From positions 1 through 64,000 of the forward strand of contig NZ_CP031122.1 in assembly GCF_002843235.3 (NCBI RefSeq): 64,000 nucleotides of DNA, read 5' to 3'. The DNA comes from Providencia huaxiensis. Lineage in GTDB: Bacteria > Pseudomonadota > Gammaproteobacteria > Enterobacterales > Enterobacteriaceae. Below are positions 16,743 to 26,188 of the stretch, piece after piece (positions within the stretch are counted from its first letter, which is position 1; each line of letters opens with the position of its first letter). A program made the translations under genes and the position numbers. Below the pieces are notes generated by a model that saw only the letters and a program-made list of their open reading frames with translations, was not told the DNA's origin and did not search any database.

Positions 16743-16773
16743 ATCACAGCATTAAAAAATGCAACTGTGAAAG
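16743..16773. promoter_or_regulatory. Interrupted palindrome, ACAG...CTGT family (copy 3)
   Basis: ATCACAGCATT and AATGCAACTGTGAAA in the divergent promoter region between 16707 (-) and 16804 (+). Related to 3743 and 15025. Confidence 0.45.
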
Positions 16774-16803
16774 GGCATTTTTCATTCAAAAAGAGGTGAC
16801 ACT

Positions 16804-17292
16804 TTGAGTGCAATTATCAGCAAGTGCGGCATGTACAGATACCGTCTGGAAAGGGATGTGCAACCCGAAGGCCTTGTGTTCGGTTATTTTGGTGTAAACG
16901 GCTCTACGGCCACGGCCACCGAGGACGATCACACGGTCAGAAAGTGGATAGGGTTTACCAAGGTCAACGGAGGGAGGCGATTCATAGTCGGTAATGCTTT
17001 TGCTTTTCGGGCGACCGACGTTCGAGAGCTGGCTACGGCGGTTGATCCTGTCGGGCCTGAAAATGAAATCCACTTGGAAAGGATTATTCGGGATGCTGAT
17101 GTCTTGGTGCCCTGCTGGGGGAGCCGAACTAAGCTGCCTAAGTCTTTGCATGTTCATTTGGACAGGCTTTTAGAGCAGCTCGTTGCATCTGGGAAGCCGG
17201 TATTGGCATTTGGCGTGACTGGTTCGGGGGACCCGAAGCACCCACTAATGCTTGGATATTCGACAAAACTTGTGCCCTGGGGAGGAAAATAA
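16804..17292 (+). CDS. DUF1643-family protein
   Basis: A 162-residue protein that matches the DUF1643 pattern: YRYRLERD at the start, GVNGSTATATEDDHTVRKW in place of the usual NPSTA-DDPT-RR phrase, IVGNAFAFRATD and a later WG-S segment. The biochemical role of the family is unknown, and it is common on plasmids and phages. A TTG start at 16804 follows AAAGAGGTGACAC. The next gene begins 2 bases after its stop. Confidence 0.75.
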   Translation: MSAIISKCGMYRYRLERDVQPEGLVFGYFGVNGSTATATEDDHTVRKWIGFTKVNGGRRFIVGNAFAFRATDVRELATAVDPVGPENEIHLERIIRDADVLVPCWGSRTKLPKSLHVHLDRLLEQLVASGKPVLAFGVTGSGDPKHPLMLGYSTKLVPWGGK

Positions 17293-17294
17293 TT

Positions 17295-17792
17295 ATGTCG
17301 ATGCTTGAAGCACGTTACTTCGTGGCAAAGATAAGCGATGCACAGGCCGTGCTCTGCGATGAGGAGCTGGCGACACTGGAAAGGCTGATCCGGAAGGTTG
17401 ATGATGGCCGCAGAGCAAATGGCAAGAGCTCGCTTACTTGCGTTGTTGTCGAAGAAGATTGGCCGAACTGGCAGCAAACGGTTGACTCTGTACTTTCACT
17501 TGCTGACGGGAAAGACAACGATTGGACCAATGCCACACCAGAACAAATCAAGGCCTTTTGGGTCGATGACTCAGTTTGGAAAACTCTGGATGGCCGGGAT
17601 AAATGGATTGAAGATCTCGACCTGCTGGTGGACGGTTCCCCGGTGGCTTCTGAGTGGGAACCTTTTGGCTTGGAATCAGGGCAGTCTGTCGTCATACGAG
17701 GCGGATGGATAGAAGGGAATGCCTTGAGTGATGATGGCGTACCGCTAGTGCAGGCATTCGTCGCTTGGAAACAGGGCCAAGACAACCACTAA
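17295..17792 (+). CDS. Hypothetical protein
   Basis: A 165-residue acidic soluble protein, cotranscribed with the DUF1643 gene. No motif recognised. A hairpin terminator follows. Confidence 0.55.
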   Translation: MSMLEARYFVAKISDAQAVLCDEELATLERLIRKVDDGRRANGKSSLTCVVVEEDWPNWQQTVDSVLSLADGKDNDWTNATPEQIKAFWVDDSVWKTLDGRDKWIEDLDLLVDGSPVASEWEPFGLESGQSVVIRGGWIEGNALSDDGVPLVQAFVAWKQGQDNH

Positions 17793-17812
17793 AGGAAAAT
17801 TACTTCGGAAGG

Positions 17813-17834
17813 GCGGCTATGGCCGCTTTCTTTT
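17813..17834 (+). terminator. Rho-independent terminator
   Basis: GCGGC-TATG-GCCGC hairpin then TTTCTTTTT, closing the 16804-17792 unit. Confidence 0.75.
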
Positions 17835-17839
17835 TAATA

Positions 17840-17869
17840 TTTACAGCATCACATAATGATACTATGATG
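17840..17869. promoter_or_regulatory. Interrupted palindrome TTTACAGCATCA... (copy 4)
   Basis: TTTACAGCATCACATAATGA then TACTATGATG, 27 bases before the ATG at 17896. Confidence 0.5.
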
Positions 17870-17895
17870 TTGTTAATTTACTTGGGGAGGCGCTT

Positions 17896-18159
17896 ATGCT
17901 CACTGCTAAATGTATAGGGTGCGGATGCACCGATGATCACGCTTGTGTTGAAAACGGTCAACCGTGTCACTGGCTTCGCGTGAATAGAGTGGAAGGTATC
18001 GGGGTCTGCTCTTCGTGCCCGGATGCTCTCAATCAATTCGCATCGACCAGCCAGGAACAAGCAACTGGACAGGATGACTACCGGAACAGTCCAGAATGGA
18101 AGGATTTTTCATCACGCATTGGTAATGCACTATGCGGGGGCCGGAGCAAAGCAAAGTAA
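17896..18159 (+). CDS. Small Cys-rich, probably zinc-binding protein
   Basis: An 87-residue protein with CIGCGCTDDHAC, CHW and CSSC in the first 50 residues, a pattern seen in small phage and plasmid zinc-finger proteins. A hairpin terminator follows its stop. Function unknown. Confidence 0.55.
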   Translation: MLTAKCIGCGCTDDHACVENGQPCHWLRVNRVEGIGVCSSCPDALNQFASTSQEQATGQDDYRNSPEWKDFSSRIGNALCGGRSKAK

Positions 18160-18162
18160 GGT

Positions 18163-18184
18163 AAAAACGGCTATGCCGTTTTTT
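18163..18184 (+). terminator. Rho-independent terminator
   Basis: AAAAACGGC-TAT-GCCGTTTTTT hairpin and T-run after the Cys-rich gene. Confidence 0.8.
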
Positions 18185-18192
18185 ATTTGTCT

Positions 18193-18251
18193 ATTACGGC
18201 ATCACATTATAAGCCTGTAAATGCTGAATCTGTAATTGCCCAAAATGGGCG
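18193..18251. promoter_or_regulatory. Interrupted palindrome (copy 5) and GCCC/GGGC palindrome
   Basis: ATTACGGCATCACATTATAA followed by GCCTGTAAAT (18193-18223) is a degenerate member of the 3743 family. TTGCCCAAAATGGGCG (18236-18251) is a relative of the palindrome at 5655. Both precede the gene at 18354. Confidence 0.4.
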
Positions 18252-18321
18252 TGAGCAGGGGCGGGGTGTGAGGTCGTTCTAAGGCAAAATACTTTGTACT
18301 GGCAGAACAAAGAAAGAATGA

Positions 18322-18339
18322 ACTTTCACATGTGAAAGT
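18322..18339. promoter_or_regulatory. 18-bp palindrome ACTTTCACATGTGAAAGT (copy 6)
   Basis: Perfect copy ending 14 bases before the ATG at 18354, so a bound protein would block initiation or the ribosome site. Confidence 0.8.
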
Positions 18340-18353
18340 TTTTGGGGTACGGG

Positions 18354-19286
18354 ATGGAACAAGCAATTCAAAGTTACTTGGCTGACGACCGGCAATATCA
18401 AGACAGGATTACCGCAGCTCTCAGCCAGGTTGAAGAGAAAGGTGCAGAGTACGAAGCTCTTTGCCAACAGCGTGCTCAGTTGGGGATCTGGCAAAAAATT
18501 ATAACGTTCTGGCAGTTTCGTCGAGACATCGCCGTTATACGTTCAGCACTAAAAGGCCATAACAGCGATTTGCGGTATTTGCGCCGTGGGAGAGACCAGC
18601 TCAAAGAGGGATTGGTTTCTCGGGCCGTGAAGCAAGCGATTGACGGTAGCCAGATTCTGGAACGAATCACCCAAGCTCAAGATAGGCTTGACGCCGCATC
18701 TCGACTCCACGAGAGCAACAAGCGACTGGTGGACATGGGGCAAAAAGCCTTACGTGAAATCAGTGAGGCCTCTTCCAGTGTTTCATCAGCACAAACAATG
18801 GAGGTTCTCGACCTTGTGACTGACAACAAGGGCATTTCCGTCATGTCGTCGATGTCAAACTCCTCGGCCAGCAGTGAAATAGACGATGCGAAGAGAGCTG
18901 TGAAAGCCTTCGCAAATGCGCTGGGGGATCATCGTGACATTGTGGGCTCACTGCACCACTCAATGGCAACTGAGTTTATCGATCTGGGTATGGACTTTGC
19001 CGGTTTGAATGATGGTTTCGACTTTGGGAGCGTCTTCTCGCTGTTCAGCTTGTCGTCTGCCAGTTCCTCTCTGGACAAAGTAGAGTCTCGCGTTGAATCT
19101 CTGATGCCAGATCTAAGACGAGCCGCCTCCAATTCGGCAGCAGAGTATGCCCGTGTTAACGAAGAGTTCTTTGGCCTGAAACAACAGGCCTGTTGCCAAG
19201 TGCATGAGTTGCTGGTGACAAATGGTATAGACGTGTCAGTCAAGCGCGTTGAGTCCGCCGTGAACAGCTACAGAGTTGGAAGGTGA
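18354..19286 (+). CDS. Coiled-coil hypothetical protein
   Basis: A 310-residue, largely helical protein with predicted coiled coil over residues 5-130 and a Ser-rich middle, and no signal peptide. The ATG at 18354 (MEQAIQ) is used because GTACGGG precedes it. The gene sits behind the sixth 18-bp palindrome. No family recognised. Confidence 0.55.
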   Translation: MEQAIQSYLADDRQYQDRITAALSQVEEKGAEYEALCQQRAQLGIWQKIITFWQFRRDIAVIRSALKGHNSDLRYLRRGRDQLKEGLVSRAVKQAIDGSQILERITQAQDRLDAASRLHESNKRLVDMGQKALREISEASSSVSSAQTMEVLDLVTDNKGISVMSSMSNSSASSEIDDAKRAVKAFANALGDHRDIVGSLHHSMATEFIDLGMDFAGLNDGFDFGSVFSLFSLSSASSSLDKVESRVESLMPDLRRAASNSAAEYARVNEEFFGLKQQACCQVHELLVTNGIDVSVKRVESAVNSYRVGR

Positions 19287-19287
19287 T

Positions 19288-19318
19288 ATTTACAGCATCA
19301 TAAAATGAACTTATGATG
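19288..19318. promoter_or_regulatory. Interrupted palindrome TTTACAGCATCAT... (copy 6)
   Basis: ATTTACAGCATCATAAAATG then AACTTATGATG, about 42 bases before the truncated gene at 19360. Confidence 0.5.
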
Positions 19319-19359
19319 TGAGGTGATCAACAAGTCGAAATTTATTTAAAGGATAAGCG

Positions 19360-19530
19360 ATGAGCGATATTACACAGCAAATGGACAAACTTGAGATTCC
19401 AATCAAGTTGTCCTTTCCAGTCATCAACGTTAGCACTTTTGAGCTGGGCCGCGCAGAGAGCGTTTTCTCTGACATTGCAAAGAAAGTCGGCAAGCACTTT
19501 ATTGTAAACCGTATTCTGCAAGAACGGTGA
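19360..19530 (+). pseudogene. Backbone gene truncated by the Tn2 remnant
   Basis: Reads MSDITQQMDKLE... for about 50 codons, then runs into Tn2 tnpA sequence at about 19509 and picks up six foreign codons (RILQER) before a stop. The original product is not recognisable from the surviving part. This marks the left edge of the first resistance island; no target duplication or insertion-sequence end is visible at the junction. Confidence 0.6.
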
Positions 19531-19795
19531 TATCACGAATCCCGAGCTGTCTGGCGGTAAAATGCCGGACGCCGGAAGGAATATGATTCATATCGGTGAG
19601 GAAGGTGCCCAGAAAACGGACACATCCAATTTGCAGGGCAATGCCCAGACGGTTGTGATCACCTCTGCTTTTTCCGATAAATTCCTTGTCTGCTTCATCA
19701 AGGTGAAAATATCGTGCCAGCTGAAGCTCATCCGGTTCACCGGTGAATCTGCCATAGCTTTCAGTCTGCTCAGTGGTCAGAAAGTCAACGGGCAT
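19509..19795 (-). pseudogene. tnpA fragment of Tn2-type transposase
   Basis: The first 95 residues (MPVDFLTTEQTESYGRF...) match the N-terminus of the about 1000-residue Tn3-family transposase, then the frame leaves the element at the island edge. Confidence 0.85.
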
Positions 19796-20516
<721 letters not shown>

Positions 20517-20628
20517 TACGCCTATTTTTATAGGTTAATGTCATGATAATAATGGTTTCTTAGACGTCAGGTGGCACTTTTCGGGGAAATGTGCGCGGAA
20601 CCCCTATTTGTTTATTTTTCTAAATACA

Positions 20629-20657
20629 TTCAAATATGTATCCGCTCATGATACAAT
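20629..20657 (+). promoter_or_regulatory. blaTEM promoter with up-mutation (P5-like)
   Basis: -35 TTCAAA at 20629-20634, 17-base spacer, -10 TACAAT at 20652-20657. The usual P3 promoter has GACAAT at the -10, so this copy has the G-to-T change known as P5 (G162T), which raises expression. Confidence 0.75.
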
Positions 20658-20686
20658 AACCCTGGTAAATGCTTCAATAATATTGA

Positions 20687-21559
<873 letters not shown>

Positions 21560-21668
21560 CTGTCAGACCAAGTTTACTCATATATACTTTAGATTGATTT
21601 AAAACTTCATTTTTAATTTAAAAGGATCTAGGTGAAGATCCTTTTTGATAATCTCATGACCAAAATCC

Positions 21669-21706
21669 CTTAACGTGAGTTTTCGTTCCACTGAGCGTCA
21701 GACCCC
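21669..21706. repeat. Right 38-bp inverted repeat of Tn2
   Basis: Starts CTTAACGTGAG and ends GCGTCAGACCCC; the element stops here and non-Tn3 DNA with rmtB begins. Confidence 0.9.
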
Positions 21707-21728
21707 GAAAACGATTTAGGAGACACCG

Positions 21729-22484
21729 ATGAACATCAACGATGCCCTCACCTCCATCCTGGCCTCAAAAAAATACCGCGCCCTTTGCCCGGATACCGTG
21801 CGGCGCATCCTGACTGAGGAATGGGGGCGGCATAAATCCCCCAAACAGACCGTAGAGGCTGCACGCACCCGGCTGCATGGAATTTGCGGGGCATATGTCA
21901 CCCCGGAATCGCTCAAGGCTGCTGCCGCCGCGCTTTCTGCGGGCGATGTAAAAAAGGCATTGTCGCTGCATGCCTCCACCAAGGAGCGACTGGCCGAGCT
22001 GGATACCCTGTACGATTTTATCTTTTCAGCCGAAACTCCCCGCCGCGTGCTGGATATCGCCTGCGGTCTTAACCCCTTGGCGCTATACGAGCGCGGCATT
22101 GCATCCGTGTGGGGCTGTGATATCCACCAGGGATTGGGGGATGTCATCACCCCCTTTGCTAGGGAAAAAGATTGGGATTTTACCTTTGCCCTGCAGGATG
22201 TGCTGTGTGCGCCGCCCGCCGAAGCCGGCGACCTGGCGCTGATTTTTAAGCTTTTGCCCCTGCTGGAGCGGGAGCAGGCCGGTTCTGCCATGGCACTTTT
22301 ACAATCCCTCAATACCCCGCGCATGGCTGTCAGCTTTCCCACGCGTAGTTTAGGCGGGCGTGGAAAAGGCATGGAGGCGAACTACGCCGCATGGTTCGAG
22401 GGCGGCTTGCCCGCCGAGTTTGAGATTGAGGATAAAAAGACCATCGGAACAGAACTTATATACTTGATAAAAAAGAATGGATAA
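21729..22484 (+). CDS. rmtB: 16S rRNA (guanine-1405-N7) methyltransferase RmtB
   Basis: A 251-residue enzyme that methylates G1405 of 16S rRNA, giving high-level resistance to amikacin, gentamicin, tobramycin and other 4,6-disubstituted deoxystreptamines. The SAM-binding phrase is VLDIACGLNPLAL, and the sequence matches the RmtB I know from MNINDALTSI to its end. It starts 23 bases after the Tn2 inverted repeat, so transcription probably comes from within the Tn2 end. The Tn2-rmtB junction is the classic arrangement. Confidence 0.95.
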   Translation: MNINDALTSILASKKYRALCPDTVRRILTEEWGRHKSPKQTVEAARTRLHGICGAYVTPESLKAAAAALSAGDVKKALSLHASTKERLAELDTLYDFIFSAETPRRVLDIACGLNPLALYERGIASVWGCDIHQGLGDVITPFAREKDWDFTFALQDVLCAPPAEAGDLALIFKLLPLLEREQAGSAMALLQSLNTPRMAVSFPTRSLGGRGKGMEANYAAWFEGGLPAEFEIEDKKTIGTELIYLIKKNG

Positions 22485-22510
22485 GCCAATCAGAAGGCAA
22501 ATCATCTAAA

Positions 22511-22545
22511 AAAGAGGAACGAAAAATATTTTTCGTTCCTCTTTT
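22511..22545 (+). terminator. Strong hairpin after rmtB
   Basis: Arms AAAGAGGAACGAAAAA and TTTTTCGTTCCTCTTTT around TA; rho-independent in both directions. Confidence 0.85.
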
Positions 22546-22564
22546 GTTCTATCGAACAAGCACA

Positions 22565-23141
22565 CTACGACTGCTGTTTTTGAAGCAGCCTTTTATAGCT
22601 CAGCTCGATGCCCAACGCCCCCAGCGGCGCTGTAAGTATAATGGCAAGAACCGCCACCGCAAGTATGGTTTCCCCACTGCCAAGCCCCATCGCCAGCGGA
22701 ATAGCGCCGATTGCAGCCTGCACCGTTGCCTTGGGCAGATAGGCAATCATGCAGAACAGGCGCTCCTTCCGGGATAGGTCTGTACCCAGCGTACTCATCC
22801 ACACGCCCAGCATGCGAAACAGCAGCGCAGCTGTGATCAGCAGCATGCCGCTTAGCCCGGCGGAGAAAAGGTAACGGATGTTGACCGTTGCACCCACCAG
22901 CACAAACAGCCAGATTTCTGCCGCCACCCAAAGCTTTGAAAATTTGCCGGATATACGCTTTGCAACCGGGGCGTTGGTTTTTAAAAGGGTGACGCCCATC
23001 CCCATCACCGCCAGCAATCCGGAAAATAGCGCCCTTTCGCCCAGGGTTTTCTCCAACGCAACCAGCGCAAAGGATGCGCCCAGCAGCAGGAGCACCTTGA
23101 TCGTATCACGCATATGTACCCGCTTAAAAAGGGCTGCCGGC
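22565..23141 (-). pseudogene. Fragment of a cation:proton antiporter gene
   Basis: The C-terminal about 190 residues of a multi-helix CPA-type sodium/proton antiporter (GERALFSGLLAVMGMGVTLL, YLPKATVQAAIGAIPLAMG as landmarks). The reading frame is open upstream to 23141, where it meets the intI1/groEL scar, so the N-terminal half is missing. It converges with rmtB. Such a partial antiporter gene is the usual neighbour of rmtB, probably carried over from its source genome. Confidence 0.75.
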
Positions 23142-23526
23142 CGGCAAGGTGCTGTGCACGGATCTGCCCTGGCAGGGCATCAACGAAGACCAGAACCTGG
23201 GCATCGCCATCACCCGCCGTGCGCTGGAAGCCCCGCTGCGCGCCATCGTGGCCAACGCCGGTGAAGAACCGAGCGTGATCGTGGCCAACGTCAAGGCCGG
23301 CGAAGGCAGCTACGGCTACAACGCCGCCACCGGCGAGTTCGGCGACATGATCGCCATGGGCATCCTGGACCCGACCAAGGTGACCCGCTCGGCCCTGCAG
23401 CACGCCGCTTCCGTCGCCGGCCTTGCGATCACGACCGAAGTGGTCGTGGCCGAAGTGCCGAAGAAGGAAGAGCCGGCCATGCCGGGTGCTGGCGGTATGG
23501 GCGGCATGGGCGGCATGGATTTCTGA
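23142..23526 (+). pseudogene. intI1/groEL fusion remnant
   Basis: Bases 23142-23173 are identical to 33318-33349 inside intI1 (codons for [11 protein letters not shown], in part). They continue in frame into GroEL from GINEDQNLG to the Gly-Met-rich tail [11 protein letters not shown]. This is the intI1/groEL hybrid known from SGI1-type integrons, cut down to its junction. The GroEL part resembles that of xanthomonads, from which ISCR3 modules are believed to derive. It is not functional. Confidence 0.85.
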
Positions 23527-25505
23527 TCCGGTTGGCCCGGTCGTCAGGGAACCGGACCGCGCCAGCGCGGTCCGATCCCGGCAACGACCCGACATCAAGG
23601 CCCCAAGGACGGGGCCGGAGCCCGGCAGCGATGCCGGGCTTTTTGTTGTGCCCGCGCCGCGGCAATGTCTGACGCGAAGATCAGAACGCACCGATACGAA
23701 CGTGCGAACACAGGCGCAACACTGAGCAGCCGTCCCCGCACCGGAGCGCTGCGTGCCGCGCCTCGCCACATCCCGGCGGCAAGCCGCGGGATGCGCGCCA
23801 CTGCCGTCCGCCCACACCGGTTCGCGGTACGCGCGCCACGCGCCCGAGCGCACGCTGCTGTACGCGTTGGTAGAGGCGCACTACCCGGACTTCATTGCAC
23901 GGATCGAAGCGGAGGGCCGCTCGCTGCCCGGGTATGTCCGCGAGGCGTTCGATGCCTACCTGCGTTGCGGCGTACTCGAGCACGGCTTCCTGCGGGTGGT
24001 GTGCGAGCACTGCCGTGCAGAGAGGCTGGTGGCCTTCTCCTGCAAGAAGCGCGGGTTCTGCCCGAGTTGCGGCGCGCGACGCATGGCCGAGAGTGCGCGG
24101 CACCTGGTCGAGGAGGTGTTCGGCCCGCGGCCTGTGCGGCAATGGGTGCTGAGCTTTCCGTACCCCTTGCGTTTCCTGTTCGCCAGCAAGCCAGAAGCCA
24201 TTGGCCCGGTGCTGGGCATCGTGCAGCGCGTGATCGCCGGCTGGTTGGCCGATCAAGCCGGCATCGACCGCGCCAGCGCCCAGTGCGGCGCGGTGACGCT
24301 GATCCAGCGTTTCGGCAGCGCGCTGAACCTGAACATCCACTTCCACATGCTGTGGCTCGACGGCGTGTACGTGGAAGCCACCGAGCTGCCGCGGCGCGAA
24401 CTGCGCCTGCACCGCGCCCGTGCGCCCACCACCGCGCAGTTGACCCAGCTGGCAGCTACCATCGCGCACCGGGTGTGTCGGCACCTGACGCGCAAAGGCT
24501 GGCTCGAAGGGGAGGGCGAATCGGCCTTCCTGGCAGACAGCGCTGCAGGCGACGACAGCATGGATGGGCTGCGGATGAGTTCGATCACCTACCGCATCGC
24601 CACCGGCCGCGACGCTGGCTGCAAGGTCGTCACGCTGCAAACGCTGCCCGGTGACGCCGGTTCGCTGGAGGGCGAAGCCGGCAAGGTCGGCGGCTTCTCA
24701 CTGCATGCCGGCGTGGCGGCCGAAGCACACGAAAGCCACAAGCGGGAAAAGCTGTGCCGCTACATCACGCGCCCGGCGATCAGCGAGAAGCGGCTGTCGA
24801 TAGCGCTCCAGGGCAGGGTGCGTTACCAGCTCAAGACCCCGTGGCGCAATGGCACCACGCATGTGGAATGGGATCCGGTGGATTTCATCGCCAAGCTGGC
24901 GGCGCTGGTCCCGCCACCTCGCGCGCATCTCACCCGCTTCCACGGCGTATTCGCCCCGAATGCAAACCTGCGTGCGCAGCTGACGCCCTCGGGGCGCGGC
25001 AAGCGGCCTGCGGGCGATGCGGCGCCAGTGGACGTCAGCGCCCACGACGCGCCGCGCAGCCCCGAGGAGAAGCGCCGTGCGATGAGCTGGGCGCAACGGC
25101 TCAAGCGGGTCTTTTCCATCGACGTCACCGCCTGCGTCCACTGCGGTGGCACCGTGCGGATCGTCGCCAGCATCGAGGAACCCACCGCCATCCGCGCCAT
25201 CCTCGCCCACTTCGAGAAGCACGGCGCGCGGGAAGAAGCGCACTACAGGCCCGCAGCGCGCGCGCCGCCAGTGCAAGCCGCGTGACGATCTGCCGGCTGC
25301 ACAGCCGACGGCGAAACCGGAATCCGAGCCGATGCGGCCACGATCCGCAGGGCGGCGCTCGGCCCGCTGTCGGGAATCAGCGAAGCATGGCTGCTGACAA
25401 CGCCGCTGCGTGGCCCCGCGATGCCGAAATCCCACTCACAGACGTCCGATCCGTGCCCAAAACGGGGCTTGCGCGACCGCCGCCTACCCAGCAGACTGCC
25501 CGAAA
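23527..25505 (+). mobile_element. ISCR3-type (IS91-like) common region element
   Basis: Contains the rcr/transposase gene, followed by about 220 bases of probable oriIS that ends where it truncates a lysR gene. The order groEL tail, ISCR3, lysR, tet(G), tetR(G), floR is that of SGI1. Exact terminus positions are approximate; rolling-circle ends make no target duplication. Confidence 0.8.
23753..25285 (+). CDS. ISCR3-family rolling-circle (HUH, IS91-like) transposase
   Basis: A 510-residue protein with an N-terminal zinc-binding region (CEHC, CKKRGFCPSCGARR) and the central HUH-like phrase NLNIHFHMLWLDGVY. A second helix has YQLKTPWRNGTTH, and the typical C-terminal Y2-transposase-like zinc motif is CVHCGGTVRI. 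It moves adjacent DNA by one-ended rolling-circle transposition, which explains the resistance genes lined up downstream of its oriIS. The start codon is approximate; the first 25 residues may lie outside the true protein. Confidence 0.88.
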   Translation: MPRLATSRRQAAGCAPLPSAHTGSRYARHAPERTLLYALVEAHYPDFIARIEAEGRSLPGYVREAFDAYLRCGVLEHGFLRVVCEHCRAERLVAFSCKKRGFCPSCGARRMAESARHLVEEVFGPRPVRQWVLSFPYPLRFLFASKPEAIGPVLGIVQRVIAGWLADQAGIDRASAQCGAVTLIQRFGSALNLNIHFHMLWLDGVYVEATELPRRELRLHRARAPTTAQLTQLAATIAHRVCRHLTRKGWLEGEGESAFLADSAAGDDSMDGLRMSSITYRIATGRDAGCKVVTLQTLPGDAGSLEGEAGKVGGFSLHAGVAAEAHESHKREKLCRYITRPAISEKRLSIALQGRVRYQLKTPWRNGTTHVEWDPVDFIAKLAALVPPPRAHLTRFHGVFAPNANLRAQLTPSGRGKRPAGDAAPVDVSAHDAPRSPEEKRRAMSWAQRLKRVFSIDVTACVHCGGTVRIVASIEEPTAIRAILAHFEKHGAREEAHYRPAARAPPVQAA

Positions 25506-26096
25506 AGGGCGTTTGAACTTCCTATACGCAAGGAACGTCTCGCCTGCCAAATCGGGCCATGTGACGGCTGACCGCTTGGCGAGCGGATGCCGTTCCGGTA
25601 GCACCGCCAAGAGCGGTTCGGTCCATGTGCGACGGGAATGGCAGTCGGGTGGTTGGGGCGTGCCCGCGACGAACGCCACGTCCAACCTGCCGGCGCGAAG
25701 CTGCACCACCGCTTCACGGGCCGGGCCTTCGGCGATCTCGACTTCAACATCGGGGTAATCCTTGCGGTATTGGCCGATCAGCTTTGCGAGGAAGCTATGC
25801 GGAATCAGGGCATGGATACCGATACGAAGCCGGCCGCTTTCTCCGGCTGCCGCCATGCCGGCGGTTTTCACCGCATGGTCGAGTTGGTCAATACCTACGG
25901 CTATCCGCTCGACGAAATGGCGTCCGGCCTCGGTCAGCCGAACGCCGCGCGCATGACGCTCGAACAAGAGGATGCCGAGGTCTTCTTCCAGTGCCTTCAC
26001 GCGGGCGCTGACGCTGGACTGTGCAACGCCGAGCGCGTTGGCGGCGTGACGGAAGTTGAGATATTCGGCGACAGCGAGAGTGTGAACTAAGGTCAT
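25377..26096 (-). pseudogene. LysR-family regulator, 3'-truncated by ISCR3
   Basis: Begins MTLVHTLAVAEYLNFRHAANALGVAQSSV (in parts), a standard LysR winged helix, and continues through about 195 residues of effector domain. It then runs into ISCR3 end sequence near 25505 (after FKRPF) and stops at 25377. A normal LysR protein has about 300 residues, so the effector domain is incomplete. It corresponds to orf1 beside tet(G) in SGI1. Confidence 0.8.
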
Positions 26097-26188
26097 CATT
26101 GGCACTCGCCCCGAAAGGAGATGATTGCTCAACAGATTTAATCCGTCATTTCTCCTAAGTCTACGCATGCCAAATCGCCATGACTAAA

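Noticed and set aside
23681..24640. Long open frames on both strands of the ISCR3 gene
   Set aside because: They are GC-rich shadow frames; only the + frame has transposase motifs.
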